DNA of 36,809 nucleotides from Anaerolineae bacterium (GTDB lineage Bacteria; Chloroflexota; Anaerolineae; Aggregatilineales; Aggregatilineaceae). The stretch lies in contig JAFGNU010000047.1 in assembly GCA_016926875.1 (NCBI GenBank), forward strand, positions 1 to 36,809, in the 5' to 3' direction. The notes beneath the pieces are model-generated. The model saw nothing but the letters and a program-made list of their open reading frames with translations, searched no databases and was not told the DNA's origin. The position numbers and the translations under genes were made by a program. Positions 22,854-31,199 of the stretch are shown here, piece after piece (the stretch's first letter is position 1; each line of letters begins with the position of its first letter).

Positions 22854-22873
22854 CAGATCATCCTTTTTGTAAG

Positions 22874-22891
22874 ATCATACATCTGTATGAT
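22874..22891. promoter_or_regulatory. Perfect operator-like dyad upstream of the metal-uptake operon
   Basis: ATCATAC, four bases, GTATGAT form a perfect 7-base inverted repeat. It lies between the -10 element (22907-22912) and the lipoprotein start (22853), a typical repressor position. The half-site resembles the GTATGA/TCATAC halves of NikR sites, but order and spacing differ, so the regulator is open. Confidence 0.6.
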
Positions 22892-22906
22892 ATGTTTCAT
22901 AATGCC

Positions 22907-22934
22907 ATTATACCCGCCACATAAAATTCATCAA
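22907..22934 (-). promoter_or_regulatory. Promoter of the metal-uptake operon
   Basis: On the minus strand TTGATG (22929-22934), a 16-base spacer and a consensus TATAAT (22907-22912) precede the lipoprotein gene. This is one of the best sigma-70-type promoters in the window. Confidence 0.6.
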
Positions 22935-23018
22935 CCGGCGATCTTGCATTGCAGCCTGTCCATTCCCTACCATGAACGCAGCCGGATGAATTTTCGCTGC
23001 GGGCGACTTGGACTACAA

Positions 23019-23047
23019 TTGTCGTGTTATTATTGGCCCTGTATATA
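23019..23047 (+). promoter_or_regulatory. Candidate promoter of the YfhO-family gene
   Basis: TTGTCG (23019-23024), 17 bases and TATATA (23042-23047) lie 49 bases upstream of the ATG at 23096. A GGAG at 23079-23082 is a distant ribosome-binding site. Confidence 0.45.
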
Positions 23048-23095
23048 AACAGCCTGGTCTGAGTATCAAAAAAACCGCGGAGCACATATTTCACT

Positions 23096-25426
23096 ATGGT
23101 ACAAAAACCGTTCTGGCAACGTTCCTGGTTTATGCCGCTTGTGATAGCGGTTCTCACCGGCGCGTTTTTTCTCCATATCATTTTTCCCCCGGCAGGCGAG
23201 GCCCTGCCCGGCGACGACTTTGAACACCAGTTTTATCCCTGGTATCACTTTATGGTACGCAGCATTGACGAGACCGGCAGCCCGCCGCTGTGGAATCCGC
23301 ACCAGTTTTTAGGTAACAGCGTGGTTGGCAACCCGCAGTTTGGCTTGCTCTACCCGCCGAACTGGCTGATCGTCCCGGCAGGCGAGGCACATATTGCCCG
23401 TATGCTGGCTATCCTGATCGCGCTGCACGCCTTTTGGGCCGGGTTAGGCATGACGGCTTTGATGCGATCCTGGGGGGTCGAACCGCTGGCGGCGCTGCTG
23501 GCCGGGGTGCTGATCGGCACGGGCGGGTTTGTATGCGCGCGCATCCGGGCCGGTCACTACTCGATGATTACAGCCTTCGCGTGGCTACCCTGGGTGCTGG
23601 CCGGGTATCGTCTGGCCGTGCAGCGGCGACACCTGCTGTGGGCAGCGCCGGGTGGGATGGCGCTGGGCATGTGCATTCTGGCGGGCTACCCGCAGTTGGT
23701 GTACTTCCTGGGCATGGCGCTGGCTGTGCAGTGGGTCTACGAGGCCATCACCGATCCGGGACGCCCGGCGATCCTGCTGCGCACCCGCCAGCTTGTGCTG
23801 ATCGGGCTGATCGGGCTGGTGTTGAGCGCGGGCATGTGGCTGCCAACCTGGGACTACCTGCCCAAAACGTTCCGCGATACCGAGCGCTCGCTGGCGTTCG
23901 CCAATGAGCACGCCATGCCAGCCAACCGGCTCGCCATCCTGGTGATCCCCAACCTGTTTGGGGCACGGGTCGATACCGAAACACCGCCCGGTTATTGGGG
24001 CGAAGCGCCGTATTTCGAAGAATCACTGGCTTATGTGGGCTTGCTGCCGCTGGCGGCGGTGCTGTTGATCCCCCGGCTGAGGAAACAGCGCAAGCTGTGG
24101 TTTTTTGCCGCGCTGGCCGGGCTGGGGATTCTGCTCAGCCTGGGCTTTGACGGCGTGCTGTGGCTGGCGCTGTACCGTTGGGTGCCGTTTGTGCACAGTT
24201 TCCGTGCGCCAGCGCGCGCCCTGGTCCTGACCAGCATCGGATTGGTTGGGCTGCTGGCGCTGACGCTGAACCGGCTGGGCCAGATGACGCTTGATGAGCG
24301 CCGCGACGCGCTGCGGCTGGTCACAACACGCATCGCGCCGGGCGGCGTGATCGCGCTGTGGGGCGGCGCGCTGCTGCTGACCACGCTTGGCACCGGGCTG
24401 GAACCGGGCGACCAGGCCGACCGCGTAACCTATATGGCCGAACAGCTTGCCCTGAGCGGTATTTTCTGGGCGCTGGCCGGGCTGGCGCTGTGGGCCTGGA
24501 CGAGCGATGCAGGCGGCCCGGCGATGCGCTGGGCGCTGGCGCTGACCATTGTTATTGCCGTATTGGACGCTTGGCATATCGCCTGGCCGCTGACCTTCAC
24601 CAGGGAGATGAGCCTGTCACCGGTCTGGCGCGAGGCCAGCGTGGATGTGCCAACCGGCGCCGAGGCGGACTATGGCCGCGTGATGCAGATGTATCCCCCG
24701 GCGGGCATCCCAAACGGCGCCACCTGGACGGGCCACCAGACTCCGCAGGGCTACGATCCGGCGGCCCCGTTGGACTGGGCGCTGCTGAACCAGGATGCCG
24801 GGTGGGACCCTGGCGCGCCAGTGAACCGCCTGTTTGGTGTCCGGTATGCGCTGTCGGGCGTTGAGCTTGAAGCGTATGCGTTCCCCAATACCGCCGATTT
24901 TGAACTGATCGGCATCCGCGATCCGTTTTACTTCTACGAAAACACCAATGCCCTGCCGCGCGCCTTCCTGGTCGAGCGGTACGAGGTTGAGCCAAATATG
25001 GACATCGCCCGCCAGCGTATTGTTAACGGTGATGCCAGCCAGGGTGATCTGGTCCTGCTGGCCGAAGACCCTGGCTGCACGCTGTCCGGTGAGGGGGGCA
25101 CCGCGACCATCACCGATTACCAGCCGAACGAAGTCACCATCGAGGCCCAGGCTAACGGGCCGGGTATGCTGGTGCTCTCCGACCAGTACGACGATGACTG
25201 GCAGGTCGAGGTGGACGGCGAGCGGGTTGATTTGCTCAAAGCGAATTCCACCATGCGCGCTGTGTGCCTGCCCAACGGTACGCACACGGTCCGCTTTGTC
25301 TACCGGCCCTGGGCGTTTTTTGTCGGCGCGGGTATATCGGCGGTCGGCTGGCTGCTGGTGATCCCGCTGGCCGCATGGCTGCTGATCAGGCGGCGGCAGG
25401 CGCCCGCCACCAGCGAGGTTTCATAA
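23096..25426 (+). CDS. YfhO-family multi-spanning membrane protein
   Basis: This 776-residue protein has a first helix (SWFMPLVIAVLTGAFFLHI) followed by the extracytoplasmic loop PLWNPHQFLGNSVVGNPQFG, typical of YfhO and related GT-C-like proteins. About a dozen hydrophobic segments follow up to residue 490. A soluble C-terminal region contains GMLVLSDQYDDDWQVEVDG and a final helix (FFVGAGISAVGWLLVIPLAA). In Gram-positive bacteria YfhO-type proteins act in lipoteichoic acid glycosylation. A surface-glycan role here is inference. The start ATG lies 49 bases after a promoter. It ends two bases before the next gene. Confidence 0.82.
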   Translation: MVQKPFWQRSWFMPLVIAVLTGAFFLHIIFPPAGEALPGDDFEHQFYPWYHFMVRSIDETGSPPLWNPHQFLGNSVVGNPQFGLLYPPNWLIVPAGEAHIARMLAILIALHAFWAGLGMTALMRSWGVEPLAALLAGVLIGTGGFVCARIRAGHYSMITAFAWLPWVLAGYRLAVQRRHLLWAAPGGMALGMCILAGYPQLVYFLGMALAVQWVYEAITDPGRPAILLRTRQLVLIGLIGLVLSAGMWLPTWDYLPKTFRDTERSLAFANEHAMPANRLAILVIPNLFGARVDTETPPGYWGEAPYFEESLAYVGLLPLAAVLLIPRLRKQRKLWFFAALAGLGILLSLGFDGVLWLALYRWVPFVHSFRAPARALVLTSIGLVGLLALTLNRLGQMTLDERRDALRLVTTRIAPGGVIALWGGALLLTTLGTGLEPGDQADRVTYMAEQLALSGIFWALAGLALWAWTSDAGGPAMRWALALTIVIAVLDAWHIAWPLTFTREMSLSPVWREASVDVPTGAEADYGRVMQMYPPAGIPNGATWTGHQTPQGYDPAAPLDWALLNQDAGWDPGAPVNRLFGVRYALSGVELEAYAFPNTADFELIGIRDPFYFYENTNALPRAFLVERYEVEPNMDIARQRIVNGDASQGDLVLLAEDPGCTLSGEGGTATITDYQPNEVTIEAQANGPGMLVLSDQYDDDWQVEVDGERVDLLKANSTMRAVCLPNGTHTVRFVYRPWAFFVGAGISAVGWLLVIPLAAWLLIRRRQAPATSEVS

Positions 25427-25428
25427 TT

Positions 25429-26721
25429 ATGATCGCGGCAGCACGCGCCTTTTTGGCAAAGCAGGTTTATCGCCTCAGCCTCATGCTGCTGGCTGCGGCC
25501 ATGCTGGCGTTCCCGGCTCATCCAACCGCCCAGGCGCAGGGCAACGACCCGCTCAAGATCGGGCTGCTCACCGACCTGTCCGGCCAATATGTCATTTACG
25601 GGATCGAACTGGAAAACGGCCTGACGCTGGGCCTTGACTATGCTACCGGGGGCACGCTGGAAGTTGCCGGTCGCCCGGTGGAGCTTCTGGTGCGTGATTA
25701 TGCCAATGATCCCGAATTAGCCATTACTCAGGCCCGCGAGTTGATCGAGGTGGAGGGCATCGACATCCTGGTCGGCGCGCCAGGCTCCGGTGTGACGCGA
25801 GGACTGATCGACGTCGCCGCCGAATACGATGTGATCTTGATGGCTGGCCCGGCAGCGGACCCACGTATCACGGGCGAGTTCTTCGCGCTGACCACGTTCC
25901 GCGCCTGCCGCAATGTGTACCACGACGCGCTTGGCCTGGCAGCGTGGTCAGTCGAACACGTTGGCACAACGTATATCCAGCTTGCCCCGGACTACGCCTT
26001 TGGCTATGGTCTGACAGCCGCGTTTGACTACGGCTTTGAGGCCAGGGGCGCTGAGTTTGCGCAGGCAGCGATCTACGCACCGACCGGCACCACCGAGTTT
26101 GAACCCTATCTCCGGCAGGTGATCGATTCCGGCGCGGACGGCGTGATCATCACCTGGGCAGGGATCGGTTTGATCGACCTGTTCCAACAGGCGCATGAGC
26201 TAGGACTGGGCGTAGACGAAGACAAGCCCATGATCATCACCGGCTTTAGCTCCAACGACATCGTACTGGCTTTCGCCGACGGAGCGCAGATCGGCAGCAC
26301 CGGGGTGCTCGCCTACTATTACACGCTGCCGGATAACGACGTCAACGACTGGCTGATCGCACAGCACCGCGCGCGGTATGACGACGTGCCGGACCTGTTC
26401 ACCGAGTGCGGGTTCGCCACCGGCCAGGCGATTGTGGCGGGTGTGATGCAGGCCGACGGTTCAACCGCGCCCGAAGACCTGATCCTGGCGTTGGAAGGGT
26501 TGGAGTGGGAAGGGCCAAAGGGCGCTTACACCATGCGCCCTGAGGATCACCAGGCGCTGATGCCCATGTACGTTGTACGCCTGACCAACCTGGACGATCC
26601 GGACCAGGCACTGTATGAACTGGTCGCGGAAATCCCGCCGGACGACACCGCGCCTCCGTGCGAAGCGGGCGCGGATCGCAGCAGCGACACGCTGGACTGC
26701 ACGCCGTTGGCCGACCGTTAG
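25429..26721 (+). CDS. ABC transporter substrate-binding protein, LivK type
   Basis: This 430-residue protein has a signal peptide (about 1-37, hydrophobic LMLLAAAMLAFPA ending near AQAQG), then a type I periplasmic-binding fold. DPLKIGLLTDLSGQYVIYG is the classic start of the Leu/Ile/Val-binding family, and QARELIEVEGIDILVG, then GTTYIQLAPDYAFGYG fit the same fold. No permease or ATPase gene lies beside it, so it either works with a remote transporter or as a sensor subunit. The ATG at 25429 is two bases after the YfhO stop. An amino acid, amide or related ligand is likely. Confidence 0.88.
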   Translation: MIAAARAFLAKQVYRLSLMLLAAAMLAFPAHPTAQAQGNDPLKIGLLTDLSGQYVIYGIELENGLTLGLDYATGGTLEVAGRPVELLVRDYANDPELAITQARELIEVEGIDILVGAPGSGVTRGLIDVAAEYDVILMAGPAADPRITGEFFALTTFRACRNVYHDALGLAAWSVEHVGTTYIQLAPDYAFGYGLTAAFDYGFEARGAEFAQAAIYAPTGTTEFEPYLRQVIDSGADGVIITWAGIGLIDLFQQAHELGLGVDEDKPMIITGFSSNDIVLAFADGAQIGSTGVLAYYYTLPDNDVNDWLIAQHRARYDDVPDLFTECGFATGQAIVAGVMQADGSTAPEDLILALEGLEWEGPKGAYTMRPEDHQALMPMYVVRLTNLDDPDQALYELVAEIPPDDTAPPCEAGADRSSDTLDCTPLADR

Positions 26722-26741
26722 CCGTGTCGTGCTTCGGGCGC

Positions 26742-27869
26742 TTAGAGGATGCCCGTCACCAGCGCCAGCAGCACGCCGCCCGCCATCACGCTGCCAAGCT
26801 GGCCCGCCGTATTGGCGCCCATTGCGTGCATCAGGATGAAGTTTTCGAAGTCCTCGTCTTGCGCCATCTTGGCCGCCAGCCGCCCCGCCATCGGGAAGGC
26901 GCTGATCCCGGCGGCGCCGATCAGCGGGTTGATCGCGCCGCCGCTCATCCGGGCCATCAGCTTACCAAACAGCAGCCCGGCTGCCGTATCAAGCGCAAAG
27001 GCCAGCAGGCCCAGGATCAAAATCTGGATCGTGTCGAGGTTCAAAAAGCTGTCGGCGGTCATGGTTGAGCCGATGGTGATGCCCAGGAACAGCGTGGCGA
27101 TGTTGATGATCTCGTTCTGCGCCGAGAGGTTCAACCGCTCTACGACCTGGCTTTCACGCAGCAGATTGCCCAACATCAACATGCTGATCAGCGGCGTGGC
27201 TTCGGGCACCAACAGGCCAATAACCAGGGTCACTACAATTGGGAACAGCACCAGCGCGCGGCGCGATACCGGGCGCGGCGCGTATTCCATGCGGATCAGG
27301 CGTTCCTCCCTGGTGGTCAGCAACTTCATCACCGGCGGCTGGATAATCGGGACCAGGCTCATGTAGGAATAGGCCGCCACCGCAATCGGGGCCAGCAGTT
27401 CGGGCGCAAGCTTGGTTGCCACGTAGATCGACGTCGGGCCATCAATCGCGCCGATCACGCCAATTGATGCTGCTTCGTTCAACGGAAAGCCCAACAGCGT
27501 CGCCAGGATCAACGTGCCGAAGATGCCAAACTGCCCCGCCGCGCCCAGCAGCACCATTCTGGGCTGCGAGAGCAGGGGGCTGAAGTCGATCATGGCCCCC
27601 ACGCCGACAAAGATCAGCAGCGGGAACAGCTCAGTGCTGATGCCCGCGTCATACAGCACGCTAAACAGGCCGTTGTGCTCGGTCATACCGGTCAGGGGGA
27701 TGTTCACCAGGATGCAGCCAAAGCCAATCGGCAGCAGCAGTACCGGCTCGTACTCCTTGATCACGGCCAGCGCGATCAGCACAAACCCGGCAGCGATCAT
27801 GACCGCGTTCCCGGCGCTGAAGTGTGTCAGCCCTTTGCCCAGTTCAGATACAAGCTCGGAAAAATCCAT
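26742..27869 (-). CDS. mmdB: Sodium-translocating decarboxylase beta subunit
   Basis: This 375-residue integral membrane protein fits the OadB/GcdB/MmdB family. Motifs include GVGAMIDFSPLLSQP, NEAASIGVIGAIDGPTSIYVATKLAPELLAPIAVAAYSYMS (the Asp in the IDGPT segment is the Na+-site residue), SLVPIIQPPVMKLLT, and NPLIGAAGISAFPMAGR with HAMGANTAGQLGSV at the C-terminus. The subunit uses decarboxylation of the carboxybiotin carrier to pump Na+ out. It starts two bases after the biotin carrier gene and ends the four-gene operon. The assignment as methylmalonyl-CoA type rests on the alpha subunit at 28648. Confidence 0.93.
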   Translation of the reverse strand: MDFSELVSELGKGLTHFSAGNAVMIAAGFVLIALAVIKEYEPVLLLPIGFGCILVNIPLTGMTEHNGLFSVLYDAGISTELFPLLIFVGVGAMIDFSPLLSQPRMVLLGAAGQFGIFGTLILATLLGFPLNEAASIGVIGAIDGPTSIYVATKLAPELLAPIAVAAYSYMSLVPIIQPPVMKLLTTREERLIRMEYAPRPVSRRALVLFPIVVTLVIGLLVPEATPLISMLMLGNLLRESQVVERLNLSAQNEIINIATLFLGITIGSTMTADSFLNLDTIQILILGLLAFALDTAAGLLFGKLMARMSGGAINPLIGAAGISAFPMAGRLAAKMAQDEDFENFILMHAMGANTAGQLGSVMAGGVLLALVTGIL

Positions 27870-27871
27870 AA

Positions 27872-28306
27872 TCAGTCGGCCTCGCCGTCGGTCGCGTAGT
27901 CCATCAACGGCTCATGGTGTTTGACATGCTGGCCCACCGATACGTGAATGTCCTCGATCCGGCCTGCACGCGGCGCGCGGATCGCGTTTTTCATCTTCAT
28001 CGCTTCCAGCACGCACAACTCCTGGCCGACTTCAACCACGTCGCCCGGCTGGACCGCGATAGACACGATCACACCCGGAATCGGCGCATAGACGGCGTCG
28101 GCATCGCCCTCCGGCACCGACATCGCCGGGATGATGGATCGGGTCACGGCTGATCTGTTGCCTGCCGGGGCAGCGGCAGCCTCCAGCCCGGCTTCCGGCC
28201 AGACCTCAAAACGCTGGCCGTCCACAACGGCTGTGATCGGCCTGGCGCTGAGATCGTCGATTTCCACTTCAAACAACTGGTGGTCAATCTTAACGGTGAC
28301 TTTCAT
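27872..28306 (-). CDS. Biotin carboxyl carrier subunit of the decarboxylase
   Basis: This 144-residue protein has an N-terminal domain (KVTVKIDHQLFEVEID), a short Ala/Pro-containing linker (about 41-50) and a C-terminal biotinyl domain with the EAMKM motif, biotin on K104. The start at 28306 shares its A with the TAA of the OadG-like gene; a longer frame to 28357 lies inside that gene. Compared with many such subunits the Ala-Pro hinge is short. It carries carboxybiotin between the alpha subunit and the membrane subunit. Confidence 0.93.
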   Translation of the reverse strand: MKVTVKIDHQLFEVEIDDLSARPITAVVDGQRFEVWPEAGLEAAAAPAGNRSAVTRSIIPAMSVPEGDADAVYAPIPGVIVSIAVQPGDVVEVGQELCVLEAMKMKNAIRAPRAGRIEDIHVSVGQHVKHHEPLMDYATDGEAD

Positions 28307-28623
28307 TACAGTGGCCTTCTTTGTTTCAGGTGGCGTCCGCGCATCACGGCCTGCCACGGGCTGACAGCCGCGGTCGGCGGTAGGGGAAAGGCGTGCGGCT
28401 GCGTATCATCGATCTGGCGGGCCAGCGCGACCGCTACCGCCGCAACGGCTGCGCGCCGCCGCATCTCGATTTCATCGGCGTTGGGACCGGTAGGTTCCGG
28501 TTCGCGCTCCGTCGTAAACCGCACCAGCAGCGCCATCACGAGCCACAGCAGCAGGATCGCGCCAAACACCAGCCCCATGCCGACAACGGTGATTTCCAGG
28601 GACGTGATCAGGTTTTCAGACAT
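28306..28623 (-). CDS. OadG-like gamma subunit of the decarboxylase
   Basis: This 105-residue protein has a single N-terminal membrane helix (ITVVGMGLVFGAILLLWLVMALL), the VGMG.VF core being typical of OadG/MmdD family subunits. A charged cytoplasmic tail follows with an EIEMRRRAAVAAVAVAL helix, and a short basic C-terminus. In this family the small subunit holds the complex together. It lies 24 bases after the alpha subunit gene. Confidence 0.82.
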   Translation of the reverse strand: MSENLITSLEITVVGMGLVFGAILLLWLVMALLVRFTTEREPEPTGPNADEIEMRRRAAVAAVAVALARQIDDTQPHAFPLPPTAAVSPWQAVMRGRHLKQRRPL

Positions 28624-28647
28624 AACACCGCGCTCCTGACTGCGCTC

Positions 28648-30201
28648 TCATACCGGGATATTGCCGTGCTTACGCGGCGGCCCGGCTGAGTACTTATCGC
28701 GCAGCGCTGCCAGCGAAGCAATGATCTTGGCCCGTGTTTCGCGCGGCTCGATGATGTCGTCCACGTACCCGGCGCTGGCTGCGTGGTAGGGGTTATTAAA
28801 GCGCTCGCGGTAATCTTCGGCCAGGCGCGCCCGTTCGTCAGCCGGATCGACAGCCGTGCCGATCTGCTTGCCAAACAGGATGTTCACCGCGCCCTCTGCC
28901 CCCATGACGGCGATCTCGGCGCTCGGCCAGGCGTAGTTGACGTCGGTACCCAGGTATTTGCTGCTCATAACCACGTAGGCGCCGCCGTAGGCTTTGCGCG
29001 TGATCACGCTGATCTTGGGCACGGTGGCCTCCGAATAGGCATACAGCACCTTTGCGCCATGCCGGATGATGCCGTGATGCTCCTGCTCCACGCCGGGCAA
29101 AAAGCCGGGCGAGTCCACAAACGTCACCAGCGGGACGTTGAAGCAGTCGCACATCCGTACAAAGCGCGTGATCTTATCGGCGGCGTCGATGTCGATCACG
29201 CCAGCCATGATGCTTGGCTCCTGCGCGACGATGCCCACGCTGTGCCCGCCGATACGCGCCAGCCCGATGATCGCATTTTGTGCCCAGGCAGCGTGGAGTT
29301 CAAAAAACGTGCCCCGATCCACGACGTGATTGATCACCTCGTGCATGCTGTACGGTTCCGCCGGATCAAGCGGCACAATTGAATTAAGCTCCTGGTCCAT
29401 GCGCAGCGGATCATCGGTCGGCGTGACGTAAGGCGGGTTTTCAACGTTGTTACTCGGCAGGTAGCTGAGCACCTGGCGACAATAGGCCAGCGCCTCGCGC
29501 TCCGTGTTGGCGGCCAGATGCGCCAGCCCGCTGATCGATGTATGCACGTCCGCGCCCCCCAACTGGTCGTGATCCACGTCTTCGCCGGTCACCGTTTTGA
29601 TCACCTGCGGCCCGGTCAGGAACATAAACGCGTGCTTCCGGACCATGATGATCAGGTCGGTCAGGGCCGGGGAATAGGCCGCGCCGCCCGCGCACGGGCC
29701 AAGCATCACGCTGATCTGCGGGATCACACCCGAATACAGCGCGTTGCGGCGGAAAATCTCGGCGTACCCGCCCAGGCTCTTGACGCCTTCCTGGATGCGC
29801 GCCCCGCCGGAGTCAATCAGGCCAATGATCGGCGCGCCGTTGCGCAGCGCCAGGTCCATGACCCGGCAAATTTTATGGCTCTGCATCTCGCTGAGCGTGC
29901 CGCCGTAGATCGTGAAATCCTGGGCATACACGTACACCGTGCGCCCGTCGATCTGGCCATAGCCGGTGACGACACCCTCGCCCATATATTTCTCGGTGGC
30001 GAGTCCCATCTCGTCGCCCTGGTGAGTGATGAACGGTTCGAGTTCGTTAAACGTGCCGGGATCGAGCAGCAGGTTCAGCCGCTCACGGGCGGTCAGCTTG
30101 CCTTTGGCGTGCTGCCGAGCGATCCGTTCCTCGCCGCCGCCCTGGCGAGCCTGTTCGCGCAAAGCACGCAGTTCGAGAATACGGGGGTCTTCTTGGGGCA
30201 T
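28648..30201 (-). CDS. mmdA: Acyl-CoA carboxyltransferase, methylmalonyl-CoA decarboxylase alpha type
   Basis: This 517-residue protein is a carboxyltransferase of the PCC-beta/MmdA family. Motifs are KLTARERLNLLLDPGTF, IYGGTLSEMQSHKICRVMDLAL, GLIDSGGARIQEGV, VMLGPCAGGAAYSPAL, FVDSPGFLPGVEQEHHGIIRHGAK and RKAYGGAYVVMSSK. Alone it could be a propionyl-CoA carboxylase beta subunit. The neighbouring OadG-like, biotin carrier and OadB-type genes make a sodium-pumping methylmalonyl-CoA decarboxylase more likely. No biotin carboxylase gene is present here, which fits a decarboxylase. A purine-rich AAGGAAG precedes the start. Confidence 0.92.
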   Translation of the reverse strand: MPQEDPRILELRALREQARQGGGEERIARQHAKGKLTARERLNLLLDPGTFNELEPFITHQGDEMGLATEKYMGEGVVTGYGQIDGRTVYVYAQDFTIYGGTLSEMQSHKICRVMDLALRNGAPIIGLIDSGGARIQEGVKSLGGYAEIFRRNALYSGVIPQISVMLGPCAGGAAYSPALTDLIIMVRKHAFMFLTGPQVIKTVTGEDVDHDQLGGADVHTSISGLAHLAANTEREALAYCRQVLSYLPSNNVENPPYVTPTDDPLRMDQELNSIVPLDPAEPYSMHEVINHVVDRGTFFELHAAWAQNAIIGLARIGGHSVGIVAQEPSIMAGVIDIDAADKITRFVRMCDCFNVPLVTFVDSPGFLPGVEQEHHGIIRHGAKVLYAYSEATVPKISVITRKAYGGAYVVMSSKYLGTDVNYAWPSAEIAVMGAEGAVNILFGKQIGTAVDPADERARLAEDYRERFNNPYHAASAGYVDDIIEPRETRAKIIASLAALRDKYSAGPPRKHGNIPV

Positions 30202-30333
30202 GTAGGCTTCCTTGAGACATACATAAGTCGTTATGTTTAGTGTACTTGCGCCCTATACACACCTGTACCGTAGATCGTCATGTTTCGCACCTGCGGATAG
30301 CACTTGACGCGCGGGCAGGCTCAACCACGCCGG

Positions 30334-31191
30334 TCATGCAGTCGAGTGATCGCCCAACTCGGCGACGATCATCCCGGCCAGGATCAATCCACAGCCGACC
30401 AGTTCTTTTAGCCCAAGGATTTCATCCGCCAGCCCCCAGCCGAACAACGCGGCAAACACCGGCTCCAGGCTGAAGATCAAAACCGTGTGGGTGGGAGTGG
30501 TAAAACGTTGAAGGTAAACCTGTAAACTGAAAACCAGCGCCGTTGCCACCACGCCCGTAAATGCGATGGCTGCCCACGTTTCCGGCGGCAGGCGCACAGC
30601 CGGTGTTTCGACGGCAAACGCGGCCCCCGTTGCCAGCAGCGCGACCGTCACGATCTGCGTTGTAGCCAGACGCACCGCGTCATAATGGGGCGAAAACCGG
30701 GACACGGTCACAATATGCAGCGCAAACGCAGCCGCGCAGCCCAGCACCCACAGGTCACCGGATTGCACCCGCAGATTCTCGTCCAGCATCAGCAGCGCCA
30801 ACCCAACGGTGGCCGTCAGGATGCCGAGGACTGGCCCGCGCCCCGGCGGCTGGCGCAGCAGCAGCGTGGACAGGACCGGCACAAACACCACGCTCAAGCC
30901 GGTGATAAAGCCCGCCTTGCCGGTGGTGGTGTATTGCAGGCCGATGGTTTGCAGCACGTAACCCAGCAGCAGCCAGACACCGATCAGACCCCCGGCCAGC
31001 ACCTCGCCGCGCGAAACATGCCGGATGCGGCGAGGAAACAGCGCCAGCAGCACAATGGACGCCAGCCAGAAGCGCCAGGCCACAAACGTGATCGGCTCGA
31101 CGGCGTCGAGCGCGTTTTTGACGGTGAGAAACGTCGAACCCCAGATCAGCGCGATCAGCGCCAGGATCAAATCGGCCTGCCAGCGTTTCAT
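30334..31191 (-). CDS. EamA/DMT-family transporter
   Basis: This 285-residue membrane protein has ten predicted hydrophobic helices in two EamA halves. The first starts DLILALIALIWGSTFLTVKNAL with PITFVAWRFWLAS, and the second has AAIAFTGVVATALVFSLQVYLQ and FSLEPVFAALFGWGLADE. These are the standard drug/metabolite transporter signatures. It starts eight bases after the alcohol dehydrogenase stop, so both are likely co-transcribed. The substrate is unknown. Confidence 0.92.
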   Translation of the reverse strand: MKRWQADLILALIALIWGSTFLTVKNALDAVEPITFVAWRFWLASIVLLALFPRRIRHVSRGEVLAGGLIGVWLLLGYVLQTIGLQYTTTGKAGFITGLSVVFVPVLSTLLLRQPPGRGPVLGILTATVGLALLMLDENLRVQSGDLWVLGCAAAFALHIVTVSRFSPHYDAVRLATTQIVTVALLATGAAFAVETPAVRLPPETWAAIAFTGVVATALVFSLQVYLQRFTTPTHTVLIFSLEPVFAALFGWGLADEILGLKELVGCGLILAGMIVAELGDHSTA

Positions 31192-31199
31192 CCGTCAGC

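Larger units (their letters stand above)
22854..23095. promoter_or_regulatory. Divergent promoter region of the metal operon and the YfhO gene
   Basis: This 242-base gap holds no gene. It contains the minus-strand promoter and operator-like dyad of the metal-uptake operon at its left end and a plus-strand promoter at its right end, each listed separately. In between lies a 10-base inverted repeat pair (22923-22932 and 22985-22994) and a short CGCAGC/GCTGCG dyad (22977-22982 and 22996-23001). Confidence 0.6.

Noticed and set aside
22854..23095. A cobalamin riboswitch before the metal-uptake operon
   Set aside because: I saw no B12-box on the minus strand; the region is better explained by a promoter and operator dyad.
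28306..30201. Genes as a propionyl-CoA or acetyl-CoA carboxylase
   Set aside because: No biotin carboxylase gene is present, and an OadB-type membrane subunit and an OadG-like subunit are, so a decarboxylase pump fits better.
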